A stretch of 64,000 nucleotides of DNA from CAVVFX01 sp963747535 (GTDB taxonomy: Bacteria > Acidobacteriota > Terriglobia > Bryobacterales > Bryobacteraceae), in assembly GCA_963747535.1 (NCBI GenBank), contig CAVVFX010000006.1:806001-870000 (forward strand), written 5' to 3'. Of the stretch, positions 55,262-64,000 are shown piece by piece; position 1 is the stretch's first letter; each line of letters begins with the position of its first letter. The notes beneath the pieces are model-generated. The model had not been told where the DNA came from. It was given only the letters and a program-made list of their open reading frames with translations, and did no database searches. The position numbers and the translations under genes are program-made.

Positions 55262-57907
55262 ATGCTTTCCTTCCCGCGTGCGTTGTGCACTGCAGCGTTG
55301 TTGTGGTCACAACTGGGATACTCGCAGCAGTTCTTCCCATTTAATTTAGATCAGGACCATCTGGCCGGTGCGCCCGATTTGAGTTCGCTCAACCGGCCGC
55401 TCGGCGCCGGCGATCAACTGAAAGTCTGCGGCGAGCACTTCTGCCGCTCGTCGGACGGTTCCCGTGTGCGCCTCTTCGGGGTGAACATGGCCTTCGGAGC
55501 CAACTTCCCGGAACCGGCGGACGCGCCCAGAATCGCCAAACGTCTGCGCCGCCTCGGCGTCAACCTCGTACGCTGCCACCACATGGATTCTTCGCCGGAC
55601 CGCAATCCCTCCGATGCGCGCAGTCTTCTCACCACCGGTCCCTATCCGACGCTGAACCCTGTCTCGGTTGCGCGCCTGCGGGCCTTTCTCGACGCCCTGA
55701 AAGCCGAGGGTATCTACGTCGATCTCAATCTCCACGTCGGCTACACCTTCCGCCCCTCGATCGACAACGTCCCTTCGCTGGACAAGTTTCCCAATCAAAG
55801 CAAGCCTCTGCACATCTTCTATCCCAGGATGGTGGATCTGCAGTGCGAGTATACGCGCAAGGTGATCGACGCTCTCAAACTGCGCGACGATCCCGTGCTG
55901 GGCATCGTCGAAATCAATAATGAGTCGTCGCTCATCTATGCCTGGCAGAGCAATCAGCTCGATGAGTATCTGACCGGCGATTACCGGCGCGCACTGCAGG
56001 ACCAATGGAATGCCTTCCTGAAATCCCGTTATGCCACGACGCAGAAACTGCGCGCGGCGTGGGGAGATAGTGCCGGCGATGGCGCGGAGATGCTCGGCCA
56101 GTCCTGGAATCTGGAGGCCCATGGGCCGGCGCAGGCCGGCAAGGAAATGAAGGACGGAACCATGGTCGTGCGCCTTACCCATGCGGGCGCCTCGGTGATC
56201 GCGAAGCAGGTTGGTTTCTCCATCGCTACCGCTCATAGTTACGTCGCGGAAGTGGAGATTCGTGCGGACCTGCCGGACGGCACGTCGCGCAACGTCCACT
56301 GGGACCTCAAACGTGACGTCAGCCCTTGGGACGGGATCGGCAATAAGAACATCTCGGTAACCAATCGGTGGCAGAAAGTGCGCCTGTCGATTCAGCAACC
56401 GGCGTTCACGTTCGATAAAAACGGACGCTTTGGCCTCGAGTTGCAGGACGTCGGCGCGGATGTGCCAATCTACATTCGCCATGCCTCGCTGCGCATGGCG
56501 GGCAAGCGCGGATTGAACTCCGATGAGTCGCTGGAATCAGCCAACATAAGTCTCCCGGGCGACGATATAGCCACCCGGCAGCGCATGGACGACTACCTTC
56601 TATTCCTGGCCGATGTCGACCGAGCGTATCTGAAGAAGATGCTGGCGGCTTTGCGCGATGCGGCCGGCCCGTCGGTTCCCGTGGCGGGAACGCAAGTGCG
56701 TTATGGCGGCCTCGCCAACTTCGACACGCACCAGGACCTCGATTTCCAGGACAACCACTTCTATCTCGATCACTACAATTTTCCCCACGCCCCATGGGAT
56801 GCGAAGGACTGGCGGCAGAAGAACTCTTCGGGCATTGCCAATGGATTGACCGAACTGGCCGGCGTCGCAATCGAACGTCAGGCCGGGCGTCCCTATACGG
56901 TGAGCGAATACAATCAGCCCTGGCCCAACACCCAGGCCAACGAGATCGACGTGGTGACGGCGGCGTTGGGAGCCTTCCAGGATTGGGACGCGCTCATGCA
57001 CTTCGCGTACGCGCATGGCTCCGACTGGTCGACTGACGTGCCCAATGGCTTCAACCTCAACGGCGACTGGTCGAAGGATGTGCTGCTCGGACAGGCCGCG
57101 TGGCTGTTTCGTTCTGGGGCAATTCAGTCCGGCAAAGCGCCGGTTGTGGTCCCGGTTTCCAGCGATCTACGGCTGCGCGCGCTGCGGGAAAAGCTGAATG
57201 GTAACGTTTCGAAGTTGTTAACTGCCGAGACTGGATTCGATCCCGCGAGTGTTTTCGTGCATCCTGTCAAGCTGGTGAAAGACTTCGCTGCAAACGCAGC
57301 GCCGACATCCCAGCCTGTTGCGCCCTATCAAAGCGATACCGGCGAATTGACTTACGATCCCGACGCGAAGCTGTACCTGATCCATGCGCCGCTAGCTGCC
57401 GGTGTGTTCGGCTATGCCGGGGATCGCGCGGTCGCTGCGGGTCCGCTGGAGGTGCAACTGGCTGCCGGAGCACGAGGCTATGTAACCATGTTGCTGACGT
57501 CGCTCGATGGGCGCGCGCTCGTCGAGTCGCGACACCTGCTGCTTTCCACTCCGGGCTACACTACGCGGACGGTCGCCGGTTCCAAGCCGCCAACTCCGCA
57601 GAAGGTGATCAACTATCCGGGGACGACGGCCTGGTGGACGCTCGAACCCGATCCCGGCAGTGACAAGCCTTCGGGCGATTTGAACCGGGGGGCTGCACCG
57701 GTCTGGATGGAACGAGTCGAGAGTTCGGTTCGACTCACCATACGTGCGAAGAGCCTGCAAGTGTTTCCGCTCTCCGGAACCGGAACGCGCATGGCGCCGC
57801 TCATCACCCGCGACGTGCAGCCGGTTAAAGATGGATTCCGCATCCACCTTCAGGCCGGCGGTCAAGTCCTGTCGCCCTGGTTCGAACTCCTGTGTGACGG
57901 ACTTTAA
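55262..57907 (+). CDS. Secreted GH5-like (cellulase-family) glycoside hydrolase
   Basis: 881 residues with signal peptide LCTAALLWSQLGYSQ. The catalytic barrel runs through RLFGVNMAFGANFPEP, RLRRLGVNLVRCHHMD and GIVEINNESS (probable acid/base Glu, about residue 220). It is interrupted by a beta-rich domain of some 130 residues (carbohydrate-binding-like, QKVRLSIQQPAFTF), then resumes to FQDNHFYLDHYN and PYTVSEYNQPWPN (probable nucleophile Glu, about residue 548). The C-terminal 230 residues form beta domains. It should hydrolyse a beta-glycan, but the sugar is not predictable. It follows a TonB receptor, although a terminator separates them. Confidence 0.85.
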   Translation: MLSFPRALCTAALLWSQLGYSQQFFPFNLDQDHLAGAPDLSSLNRPLGAGDQLKVCGEHFCRSSDGSRVRLFGVNMAFGANFPEPADAPRIAKRLRRLGVNLVRCHHMDSSPDRNPSDARSLLTTGPYPTLNPVSVARLRAFLDALKAEGIYVDLNLHVGYTFRPSIDNVPSLDKFPNQSKPLHIFYPRMVDLQCEYTRKVIDALKLRDDPVLGIVEINNESSLIYAWQSNQLDEYLTGDYRRALQDQWNAFLKSRYATTQKLRAAWGDSAGDGAEMLGQSWNLEAHGPAQAGKEMKDGTMVVRLTHAGASVIAKQVGFSIATAHSYVAEVEIRADLPDGTSRNVHWDLKRDVSPWDGIGNKNISVTNRWQKVRLSIQQPAFTFDKNGRFGLELQDVGADVPIYIRHASLRMAGKRGLNSDESLESANISLPGDDIATRQRMDDYLLFLADVDRAYLKKMLAALRDAAGPSVPVAGTQVRYGGLANFDTHQDLDFQDNHFYLDHYNFPHAPWDAKDWRQKNSSGIANGLTELAGVAIERQAGRPYTVSEYNQPWPNTQANEIDVVTAALGAFQDWDALMHFAYAHGSDWSTDVPNGFNLNGDWSKDVLLGQAAWLFRSGAIQSGKAPVVVPVSSDLRLRALREKLNGNVSKLLTAETGFDPASVFVHPVKLVKDFAANAAPTSQPVAPYQSDTGELTYDPDAKLYLIHAPLAAGVFGYAGDRAVAAGPLEVQLAAGARGYVTMLLTSLDGRALVESRHLLLSTPGYTTRTVAGSKPPTPQKVINYPGTTAWWTLEPDPGSDKPSGDLNRGAAPVWMERVESSVRLTIRAKSLQVFPLSGTGTRMAPLITRDVQPVKDGFRIHLQAGGQVLSPWFELLCDGL

Positions 57908-57950
57908 ACCGCCCGCGTCACCCTTGCGAGTCCACTGTTTGCGTTAGTGG

Positions 57951-57990
57951 GGCAGGCGGTTTCGCCTGCCTCGGCCGCTCGCGGCCGACT
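57951..57990. repeat. Double hairpin after the glycosidase gene
   Basis: GGCAGGCG (57951-57958) and CGCCTGCC (57963-57970) form a perfect 8-bp stem with a GTTT loop. A second hairpin (CGGCCG/CGGCCG) adjoins it. It may be a REP-type element or terminator. Confidence 0.6.
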
Positions 57991-58027
57991 AATCCGCGCC
58001 ACATTAGATTAGTGCACCATAAGGAAT

Positions 58028-60061
58028 ATGGTCTCTCGAATCGTATTCTTCTCAGCACTCCTGGGCGGCGTGGCTTTTTCACAAGACCAGCCTCTGACCT
58101 CGCCGCTCTACAGTCCCAGCCTCGACGTCAATTCGATGGATCGCACCGTCAACCCGTGCGTCAACTTTTACAAATATTCCTGCGGCAACTGGATCAAAAA
58201 CAATCCGATCCCTCCTGACCGGCCGTCGTGGAGCGTCTACGCCAAGCTAACCAACGAGAACCAACGTCTGCTCTGGGGCGTCTTGCAACAGGCGGCTGAG
58301 TCTTCGCATCCGCGGTCGCCAAACGAGCAGAAGATCGGCGACTTCTTTCATGCCTGCATGGACGAAGCTTCTGTCGAGAAGGCTGGTTTTTCGCCGCTGC
58401 ACCCGGCGCTCGACGCGATCGCTGCGCTGAAATCCAAGACCGAAATCGCGCGGCTCCTGGCGCAGGAACACTTGCAGGAGAACTCCGGGGCTCTCTTCGA
58501 ATTTGGCTCGAATCAGGATTACGAGAATTCTCAGCAGGTGATCGCGTTTGCGTCGGACGGCGGCCTGGGCTTGCCGGATCGGGACTACTATGTCAAAACC
58601 GATGCCAAATCGCAGCAAACTCGCGAGAAATATGTCGAGCACGTACGGGATATCCTGGCCCTCACCGGTGAAGATGCAGCGGCCGCGAAACGGGACGCCG
58701 ATACCATCATGTCGATCGAGACCGCCATGGCGCGCGCCACGTTGACCCGCGTGGAGAAGCGCGAACCCCACAACCTATTCCATAAGATGAAGCCGGCTGA
58801 GCTCCAGGCGCTGACTCCCAGCTTCGATTGGGGCGCCTATTTTTCCGGTCTGCAACTCACGCCGCCCGCGGTGCTGAACGTCACCGAGCCGAAGTTCTAC
58901 GCGGCAGTCGAGCAGTTGCTGAAGGAGCGCGGTCTGGACGAGTGGAAGGCGTACCTGCGCTGGCATCTGCTTCACGGCAACGCGCGCCATCTCTCCTCGG
59001 CGTTTGTGGACGAAAATTTCCATTTCTATGCCCACTATCTGGCCGGCATCGAACAACTTCAGCCGCGCTGGAAACGATGTGTTCAACTGGTCGATCGAAG
59101 TTTGGGCGATGCGCTGGGCCAGGTCTATGTGCAGAAGTTTTTCAGTCCCGAGGCCAAGAAGCAGACTCTCGAGGTGACGCAGCAGGTTGAAGCGGAGATG
59201 GGGAACGAGATCCGCACCCTTCCCTGGATGAGCCAGGAGACCAAAATCCAGGCGCTCGCGAAACTGCATACGGTGGTCAACAAGATCGGATACCCTGACA
59301 AATGGCGCGACTATAGCTCTGTCGATATCAAGCCCGGCGATTACCTGGGCAACGTAGATCGCGCGGCTGCCTTCGAGGCTCGCCGCGATCTGAATAAGAT
59401 CGGCAAGCCCGTGGATCGCACCGAATGGAACATGTCGCCGCCGACCGTCAACGCCTACTTTGATCCGCAGATGAACGACATCAATTTTCCGGCCGGCGTG
59501 CTGCAGCCGCCTTTGTTCGACCTCAAGAGCGATGCCGCGCCCAATTACGGTGACACCGGAGGAACCATCGGGCATGAACTGACGCACGGCTTCGACGACG
59601 AAGGCCGCCAGTTCGATGCGCAGGGCGATCTACGCGACTGGTGGACTGAAAAAGACGCAGCCGAATTCGAGAAGCGCGTGAACTGCATCCGCGATCAATA
59701 CGCTCAATACACCGTGGTCGACGATATCAAGATCAACAGTAAGCTGACCTCGGGGGAAGACGTGGCGGATTTGGGCGGTGAACTCCTCGCGTGGTTGGCG
59801 TGGAAGGCGGACACCAAAAACAGGCGCCTCGAGCCGATCGATGGATTGACGCCCGAGCAGCGATTCTTTGTGGGCTTCGCGCAGTGGGCATGTGGCAGCG
59901 AACGGCCCGAATCCCTCCGCATGAGCGCAATCACCAATCCGCATTCACCGTACGAATACCGGATCAACGGAGTGGTCGTCAACATGCCAGAGTTCCGGCA
60001 AGCCTTCTCGTGCCAGCTCGGGCAACCGATGGTCCGCGCCAACTCCTGCAAGATTTGGTAA
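58028..60061 (+). CDS. Secreted M13-family metallopeptidase (neprilysin/PepO-like)
   Basis: 677 residues with signal peptide MVSRIVFFSALLGGVAFS. Typical M13 start (NPCVNFYKYSCGNWIKNNPIP), then a helical lid. The zinc site is GGTIGHELTHGFDDEGRQ (HExxH about residue 515), preceded by the NAYF-type motif VNAYFDPQMNDINFPAG, with the third ligand Glu in SGEDVADLGGE (about 576-585). The C-terminal CKIW is the conserved end of the family. It cleaves short peptides in the envelope. It ends 2 bases before the nucleotidyltransferase start and may be co-transcribed with it. Confidence 0.95.
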   Translation: MVSRIVFFSALLGGVAFSQDQPLTSPLYSPSLDVNSMDRTVNPCVNFYKYSCGNWIKNNPIPPDRPSWSVYAKLTNENQRLLWGVLQQAAESSHPRSPNEQKIGDFFHACMDEASVEKAGFSPLHPALDAIAALKSKTEIARLLAQEHLQENSGALFEFGSNQDYENSQQVIAFASDGGLGLPDRDYYVKTDAKSQQTREKYVEHVRDILALTGEDAAAAKRDADTIMSIETAMARATLTRVEKREPHNLFHKMKPAELQALTPSFDWGAYFSGLQLTPPAVLNVTEPKFYAAVEQLLKERGLDEWKAYLRWHLLHGNARHLSSAFVDENFHFYAHYLAGIEQLQPRWKRCVQLVDRSLGDALGQVYVQKFFSPEAKKQTLEVTQQVEAEMGNEIRTLPWMSQETKIQALAKLHTVVNKIGYPDKWRDYSSVDIKPGDYLGNVDRAAAFEARRDLNKIGKPVDRTEWNMSPPTVNAYFDPQMNDINFPAGVLQPPLFDLKSDAAPNYGDTGGTIGHELTHGFDDEGRQFDAQGDLRDWWTEKDAAEFEKRVNCIRDQYAQYTVVDDIKINSKLTSGEDVADLGGELLAWLAWKADTKNRRLEPIDGLTPEQRFFVGFAQWACGSERPESLRMSAITNPHSPYEYRINGVVVNMPEFRQAFSCQLGQPMVRANSCKIW

Positions 60062-60063
60062 TC

Positions 60064-60777
60064 ATGGCCAACGTTACCAAGGCGGTCGTATTAGCGGCGG
60101 GCAAAGGGACCCGCATGGGCGCGCTCACCGAAGATTTACCCAAACCCATGCTCCCGGTGAAGGGAAAGCCGCTCCTCGAACACATCCTCGACCGCCTGGG
60201 CCAGGCTGGCGTGCGCGAGTGCGGCTTGATCACGGGCTACCGGCATGAAGTCATCGAGCAGCACTTCGCGCACTATCCGATGCGGCTCGAGTTCATTCAC
60301 CAGCAAACCATTAACGGCACTGCGGGAGCGGCTAAACTGGCGCGCGGATTCGCCGCCAACGATCCCTTTCTGTTAACCTACGGCGACATCTGGTGCGAGC
60401 CGGACGATTACCGCGGGGTCATGCAGCCAATCGAAACCGAGCCGGAGACAGAGGCTACGCTCGCGGTGAAATACGTCGAGGATCCATTCCAGGGCGCGGC
60501 AGTTTACGTGAGAGATGGCTTCATCGAAAAGATCGTCGAGAAGCCGCGAAGGGGAACGTCGACCACGAATTGGAATAGCGCCGGCATCTATTGCTTTCGT
60601 CCGCGCGTCTTCGAAGAAATAGATCGTGTGCGGCTGTCGGTTCGCGGAGAATACGAGCTGACGGACGCGATTGAGCAGATGATCGACGCTGGCCGCCGAC
60701 TGCGCGCGGTCGAAATCAAAGGAACCTGGCGCGATATCGGCCGGCCCGAGGACCTCTCCGAAGCTCGCGCGCTTTGA
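60064..60777 (+). CDS. NDP-sugar pyrophosphorylase-like nucleotidyltransferase
   Basis: 237 residues from the ATG at 60064, two bases after the M13 stop. KAVVLAAGKGTRMGALTEDLPKPMLPVKGKPLLEH is the signature of sugar-1-phosphate nucleotidyltransferases with the GxGTRM and KP residues. LTYGDIWCEPDD supplies the metal-binding Asp, and NSAGIYCFRPRVFEEI the later strand. It would join a nucleotide to a sugar-1-phosphate. The convergent galactokinase beside it makes galactose-1-phosphate a candidate substrate, since no GalT is in the window. Other sugars are equally compatible. Confidence 0.88.
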   Translation: MANVTKAVVLAAGKGTRMGALTEDLPKPMLPVKGKPLLEHILDRLGQAGVRECGLITGYRHEVIEQHFAHYPMRLEFIHQQTINGTAGAAKLARGFAANDPFLLTYGDIWCEPDDYRGVMQPIETEPETEATLAVKYVEDPFQGAAVYVRDGFIEKIVEKPRRGTSTTNWNSAGIYCFRPRVFEEIDRVRLSVRGEYELTDAIEQMIDAGRRLRAVEIKGTWRDIGRPEDLSEARAL

Positions 60778-60783
60778 CGCCAA

Positions 60784-61896
60784 TCAGATAACGCTGATTC
60801 GAGCCCCGGCAGACGGCTCAGCCTCCAACAAATACTCGGGAAAGTTCAACCGTGCCGGACGGGTAGCATAGAACGCAAATTCCACCGCGTCCATGACACG
60901 CGCCGTCTCCTCCCTCCTGCACAGCGCGACGGCGCAACCGCCGAAGCCCGCGCCGGTAACTCGCGCCCCGAGAGCGCCGGCCCTCAGGAACGCGTCCACC
61001 AGCGCATCGACTTCAGGATGGCTGACTTCGAAATCGTCGCGCAGACTCGCGTGCGACGCGTTCATGAGCTTTCCAAACAGATCGATATCCGCGCGACACA
61101 TGGCTTCGCGCGCCCGTTCGACGCGTTCCGCCTCACTCAGCACGTGACGATAGCGCCGCCCTTCGATTGCCGATAGCGCAGGTTGAGGCTGCTGAAACGC
61201 CCTGCGGCACGATTCCCGCCGTTGGTTGTACTGCTCCTTCACCTCGCGCGATTTCTCGGCCCGCACCAGGCTGTGGCCTATCAGAAATCGCCAGCCCCGC
61301 GGCACGGGCGTAGGATGGATGGCGAAGGGAGAGAAGTCGATTTTGAGAGCATGCCCCGCTTGTCCGGCCAGGCAGACTGCATGATCCATGGCGCCGCCGC
61401 GTGTCCCCACATAGCGCTCGCCCTCCGGAAAAAGCTCGATCAGCTCCTCGAAAGGCGCTTCGATCCGATTGGCAGCCAGCAGTGCGAGACCGCTGCCGAC
61501 CACCAGCGCAGAAGACGAACTCAGTCCCGCGGCGACGGGAATGTCGCTGTGGAGAAGCATATCCACGCCGCGCAGGTTTCCGTAGCGCCTCGCGAGTATG
61601 CGCGCCGATGCCTTCACATAGTTGCCCCAGCCGCCCTGCTCGTAAGGCTCGATCTCGCCGGCGACAACAAAGCTCCGCTCGCCGTAGCCATCTACTGTAG
61701 TGGCCCGCACGATGCTGTCCACGCGCGGACGGAAGAGTATCCGAAAACGGCGCTGCACCGCCATCGGAAACACCGGCAGCCCGTTATAGTCGGTGTGGTC
61801 TCCAATCAGGTTCACGCGTCCCGGAGCTTCGGCCACACGAACATCGCCGCTCCCTCCAAACAACGATTCGAAATGCGATACAGTGAGGTTCTGCAA
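60784..61896 (-). CDS. galK: Galactokinase
   Basis: 370 residues. GHMP-kinase motifs in order: AEAPGRVNLIGDHTDYNGLPV (galactokinase signature, about residues 20-42), IPVAAGLSSSSALVVG (ATP-binding loop, about 115-130), and GARVTGAGFGGCAVAL near the C-terminus. GTRGGAMDHAVCLAGQ is the family's middle motif. It phosphorylates galactose at C1. It converges with the nucleotidyltransferase gene and is divergent, by only 17 bases, from a small membrane peptide gene and the symporter. This hints at shared control of uptake and phosphorylation. Confidence 0.92.
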   Translation of the reverse strand: MQNLTVSHFESLFGGSGDVRVAEAPGRVNLIGDHTDYNGLPVFPMAVQRRFRILFRPRVDSIVRATTVDGYGERSFVVAGEIEPYEQGGWGNYVKASARILARRYGNLRGVDMLLHSDIPVAAGLSSSSALVVGSGLALLAANRIEAPFEELIELFPEGERYVGTRGGAMDHAVCLAGQAGHALKIDFSPFAIHPTPVPRGWRFLIGHSLVRAEKSREVKEQYNQRRESCRRAFQQPQPALSAIEGRRYRHVLSEAERVERAREAMCRADIDLFGKLMNASHASLRDDFEVSHPEVDALVDAFLRAGALGARVTGAGFGGCAVALCRREETARVMDAVEFAFYATRPARLNFPEYLLEAEPSAGARISVI

Positions 61897-61913
61897 ACTA
61901 ACAAGAGTTTACT

Positions 61914-62060
61914 ATGACCTGGTACGGATTCTGGGAGTTTGATTTTGCGGTGGCGGGTTTAGCATTCGTGTTCATTCTCGTGGTCGTGGCCGTGAAGGGC
62001 CTCGCCGATCTGCGCCAGATGTTCCGCTTGCTCGACCAGGAACGCCAGCAAACCAAATGA
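61914..62060 (+). CDS. 48-residue single-span membrane protein, probable partner of the symporter
   Basis: Starts MTWYGFWEFDFAVAGLAFVF, continues hydrophobic to about residue 27, then KGLADLRQMFRLLDQERQQ as an amphipathic, charged tail. It overlaps the symporter start by 4 bases (ATGA at 62057-62060), a strong sign of translational coupling. Small companion proteins of solute:sodium symporters are known in several genomes. I cannot name this one. It is easily missed because of its length. Confidence 0.75.
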   Translation: MTWYGFWEFDFAVAGLAFVFILVVVAVKGLADLRQMFRLLDQERQQTK

Positions 62061-63487
62061 ACTTCCATCTGATTGACTGGATCATTGTATTTGCATATCT
62101 GGCTGCCACCATGGCGGCCGGTCTTTACGGGAAGCGCTATATCAGCGGGCTCGGCGACTTTCTGGTCGCCGGCCGAAGCCTCGGCACCTACATCGGCATC
62201 GCAACCCTGGCGGCCACCGAGATCGGCACCATCACGTTCATGTATTACGCGCAACTCGGTTTCCGGACCGGGTACGCGTCGTTCATCAACGGGTTGATCG
62301 CCGGCCTGGTGATGATCTTCATCGGACGCACCGGCTTCCTGGTCAAGAAGATGCGCGCCATGGGCATCATGACGGTGCCGGAGTTCTTCGAGCAGCGTTA
62401 CAGCCGGAAGTTGCGCCTCCTGACCGGCGTGCTGGTGGCCATCGGCGGCATTCTCAATATGGGCGTTTTCCTCAAAGTGGAAGGCACCTTCCTGCTGCTG
62501 ATCAGCGGGCTCTCGCGCGACTACTTGAAGGAGATGATGACCGGCATCCTCGTCCTCGAGTTGCTCTATACCGTGCTGGGTGGCATGGTGTCGATCGTGA
62601 TCACCGATTTCATTCAATTCGTATTCCTCGGCATCGGCACGGTGCTCATCACCGGCTTCACGATTTATAAAGCTGGTTGGGAGCACATGTATCAGGCCGT
62701 GTTGACCAACCGCGGCGATCCGGGATTCAGTCCCATCACCAATCCCGACTACGGTTGGGGCTTCATTATTTTCCAGATCCTGCTCTGGCTGGCTGTCGAT
62801 ACCTGCTGGCAGACTACGGCCATGCGAACGTTCTCCACCAAAGACCCGGAGACCAGCCGCAAAGTATTTTCGTGGACCGGCTTTATTTTTCTGGGCCGCG
62901 GCATGATGCCGATGCTATGGGGCATCGGCGCGCTTGCTCTTCTGGGCCCGCAGGTGGACTCGCTCGAAGCCATGCCCATCATGATCTCCAAAATCCTTCC
63001 AGTCGGCGTGCTCGGACTAGTAACCGCCGGGATGCTGGCAGCCACCATGTCCGTCAACAGTTCGTACCTGCTCGGCTGGAGTGCGGTGATTGCACAGGAC
63101 GTCATTGGCCCGGTGCGCAAGACTCCGCTCTCGCCGAAGGGGCAAGTCCGGTTGAATCGGGTGACGAACCTGTGCGTGAGCCTGTTCGTTTTGTTCTGGG
63201 GAATCTGGTACACGCTGCCGGGGCCGGTTTATTACTACCTCAACATCACCGCGACGATTTTTCTGGCCGGCGCTTTCGCGGCCGTGACCGGCGGACTCTA
63301 CTGGAGCCGCGCGAATACGGTTGGCGGCTACAGTGCGATGCTGGCGGGTGCTGCCGGGTCGGTCGCGTTTTTCTTCTTTAAGACGCCTCCCGCCTACGCC
63401 GGCCTGGGCTCGTTCGCTGCCGCGGCCGGGGCGATGGTGATTGGATCGTTGATAGGTGGGAAGGCGGGAGTGATCAGTAAGGCGTGA
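62057..63487 (+). CDS. Sodium:solute symporter (SSS family)
   Basis: 476 residues with about thirteen membrane segments. GDFLVAGRSLGTYIGIATLAATEIG carries the SSS motif with the likely sodium-site residues. GLVTAGMLAATMSVNSSYLLGWSAVIAQDVIGP is the conserved TM8 region with serines for the second sodium site. The C-terminus ends at the thirteenth helix. It imports a small solute with sodium. Coupled to the small peptide before it and facing galK divergently, it may carry galactose or a related sugar, but the family also takes up amino acids and organic acids. Confidence 0.92.
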   Translation: MNFHLIDWIIVFAYLAATMAAGLYGKRYISGLGDFLVAGRSLGTYIGIATLAATEIGTITFMYYAQLGFRTGYASFINGLIAGLVMIFIGRTGFLVKKMRAMGIMTVPEFFEQRYSRKLRLLTGVLVAIGGILNMGVFLKVEGTFLLLISGLSRDYLKEMMTGILVLELLYTVLGGMVSIVITDFIQFVFLGIGTVLITGFTIYKAGWEHMYQAVLTNRGDPGFSPITNPDYGWGFIIFQILLWLAVDTCWQTTAMRTFSTKDPETSRKVFSWTGFIFLGRGMMPMLWGIGALALLGPQVDSLEAMPIMISKILPVGVLGLVTAGMLAATMSVNSSYLLGWSAVIAQDVIGPVRKTPLSPKGQVRLNRVTNLCVSLFVLFWGIWYTLPGPVYYYLNITATIFLAGAFAAVTGGLYWSRANTVGGYSAMLAGAAGSVAFFFFKTPPAYAGLGSFAAAAGAMVIGSLIGGKAGVISKA

Positions 63488-63507
63488 GCACGCTGATAAC
63501 AGTGAGC

Positions 63508-63529
63508 AGGCGAAAACGCCTACTCCACA
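63508..63529. repeat. Dispersed hairpin repeat, copy 4
   Basis: AGGCG AAAA CGCCT hairpin (63508-63521) followed by actccaca, after the symporter stop. The clearest copy of the family also seen at 18464, 20464 and 22201. Confidence 0.65.
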
Positions 63530-63581
63530 GCGTCAATCCAATGGAGTTGATTTATAATCGATCAGCTACACTGCCAACTAC

Positions 63582-64000
63582 ATGAAACCAACCCATCCCC
63601 CCCGACGAATCTCCACCGCCGAGATGTTGGAACTGAGACGCTGGAACACGCCGACGATCTATAACGGCTGGGAGCAGATTACGTTGCAGAATCCCGGCGA
63701 GGACGCCTTCAACATCGAAGAGGCCATCGATTACATGCCTCAAATGGGACCCATGACCGGCCGCGCCATCACTGTCGTCTGCGAGCCCTCCAATCCGCTT
63801 CACAAGAAGCAGAATTCCGGCGCCTGGAGCGAATATCGCCGTTACGTCGCCAGCCTGGAAGGGCCCAAGATCGTGGTGGTGCAGGACCTCGACAAACCGC
63901 GTGCAGTCGGCGCCTTCTGGGGCGAAGTCAACAGCAGTATTCATCGCGCTCTCGGATGTGTCGGAACGATTATTGACGGCGCGATCCGTGACGTCGACGA
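63582..64000 (+). CDS. RraA-family protein (3' end missing)
   Basis: The first 139 residues are inside the window. AEMLELRRWNTPTIYNGWEQI is the N-terminal helix-strand, and WGEVNSSIHRALGCVGTIIDGAIRDVD is the hallmark of the RraA/4-hydroxy-4-methyl-2-oxoglutarate aldolase family, in which GExxxxxAxxxGxxGxVxDGxxRD carries the active-site Arg and Asp. Members are aldolases/decarboxylases or RNase E regulators, and the role here is not decidable. The ATG at 63582 lies about 95 bases after the symporter stop. Confidence 0.9.
   Translation, partial: MKPTHPPRRISTAEMLELRRWNTPTIYNGWEQITLQNPGEDAFNIEEAIDYMPQMGPMTGRAITVVCEPSNPLHKKQNSGAWSEYRRYVASLEGPKIVVVQDLDKPRAVGAFWGEVNSSIHRALGCVGTIIDGAIRDVD

Overview
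The window looks like a piece of an Acidobacteriota chromosome, most likely a Solibacter/Bryobacter-type soil member. I infer this from gene content, not from a database: a Ser/Thr kinase fused to a beta-propeller, a large orphan MacB/FtsX-type permease with no ATPase beside it, a 1114-residue TonB receptor with an N-terminal carboxypeptidase-like domain, and many secreted M13, M14 and DUF885 peptidases. GC is high by eye (about 60%), except in a visibly AT-richer block at about 33-39.3 kb. I see no rRNA, tRNA or CRISPR array.

Layout. 0-9 kb: kinase C-terminal part, membrane protein, aroB, secreted M14 peptidase, a DgoD-like enolase-superfamily enzyme and an ATP-grasp-like protein. 9.1-10.75 kb: an IS110-family element inserted at the foot of a terminator hairpin; its non-coding end holds a stem-loop whose loop repeats sequences from both ends of the element, as expected of a bridge-RNA donor loop. 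10.8-18.4 kb: soluble histidine kinase, CehA/McbA-type hydrolase, TPR-thioredoxin fusion, NTF2-like pseudogene, cyclase-fold protein, DUF3079 protein and a YXWGXW-type protein. 18.5-28.8 kb: AI-2E-family transporter with a B12-binding-like tail, a ggt/isomerase/DUF885 operon, a TPR membrane protein and the orphan permease. 28.9-32.7 kb: a minus-strand operon of lipoprotein, FAD reductase, hemL and a two-gene module that resembles a toxin-antitoxin pair.

32.6-46.1 kb is a rearranged region. A signalling operon (TonB receptor, YfiR-like protein, hybrid histidine kinase, HD-GYP response regulator) lies intact at 39.8-46.1 kb. In front of it are remains of a tandem copy: a 228-bp direct repeat (225 matches by my count) and a decayed regulator 3' end. 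That remnant is split by a 6.3-kb insert flanked by 9-bp direct repeats, carrying two polytopic membrane proteins and a methyltransferase.

46.2-64 kb: Tat-exported oxidoreductase, HEAT-repeat protein, truncated haemoglobin, a promoter plus structured-RNA candidate plus 24-codon ORF at 49.1-49.3 kb, DinB protein, flavin disulfide reductase, the large TonB receptor with its own promoter and terminator, a GH5-like hydrolase, M13 peptidase, NDP-sugar nucleotidyltransferase, galactokinase, a 48-residue membrane peptide overlapping a sodium:solute symporter, and the start of a RraA-family gene. Galactokinase, the nucleotidyltransferase, the symporter and the distant DgoD-like enzyme suggest sugar or sugar-acid use; the secreted peptidases, glycosidase and receptors suggest scavenging of polymers.
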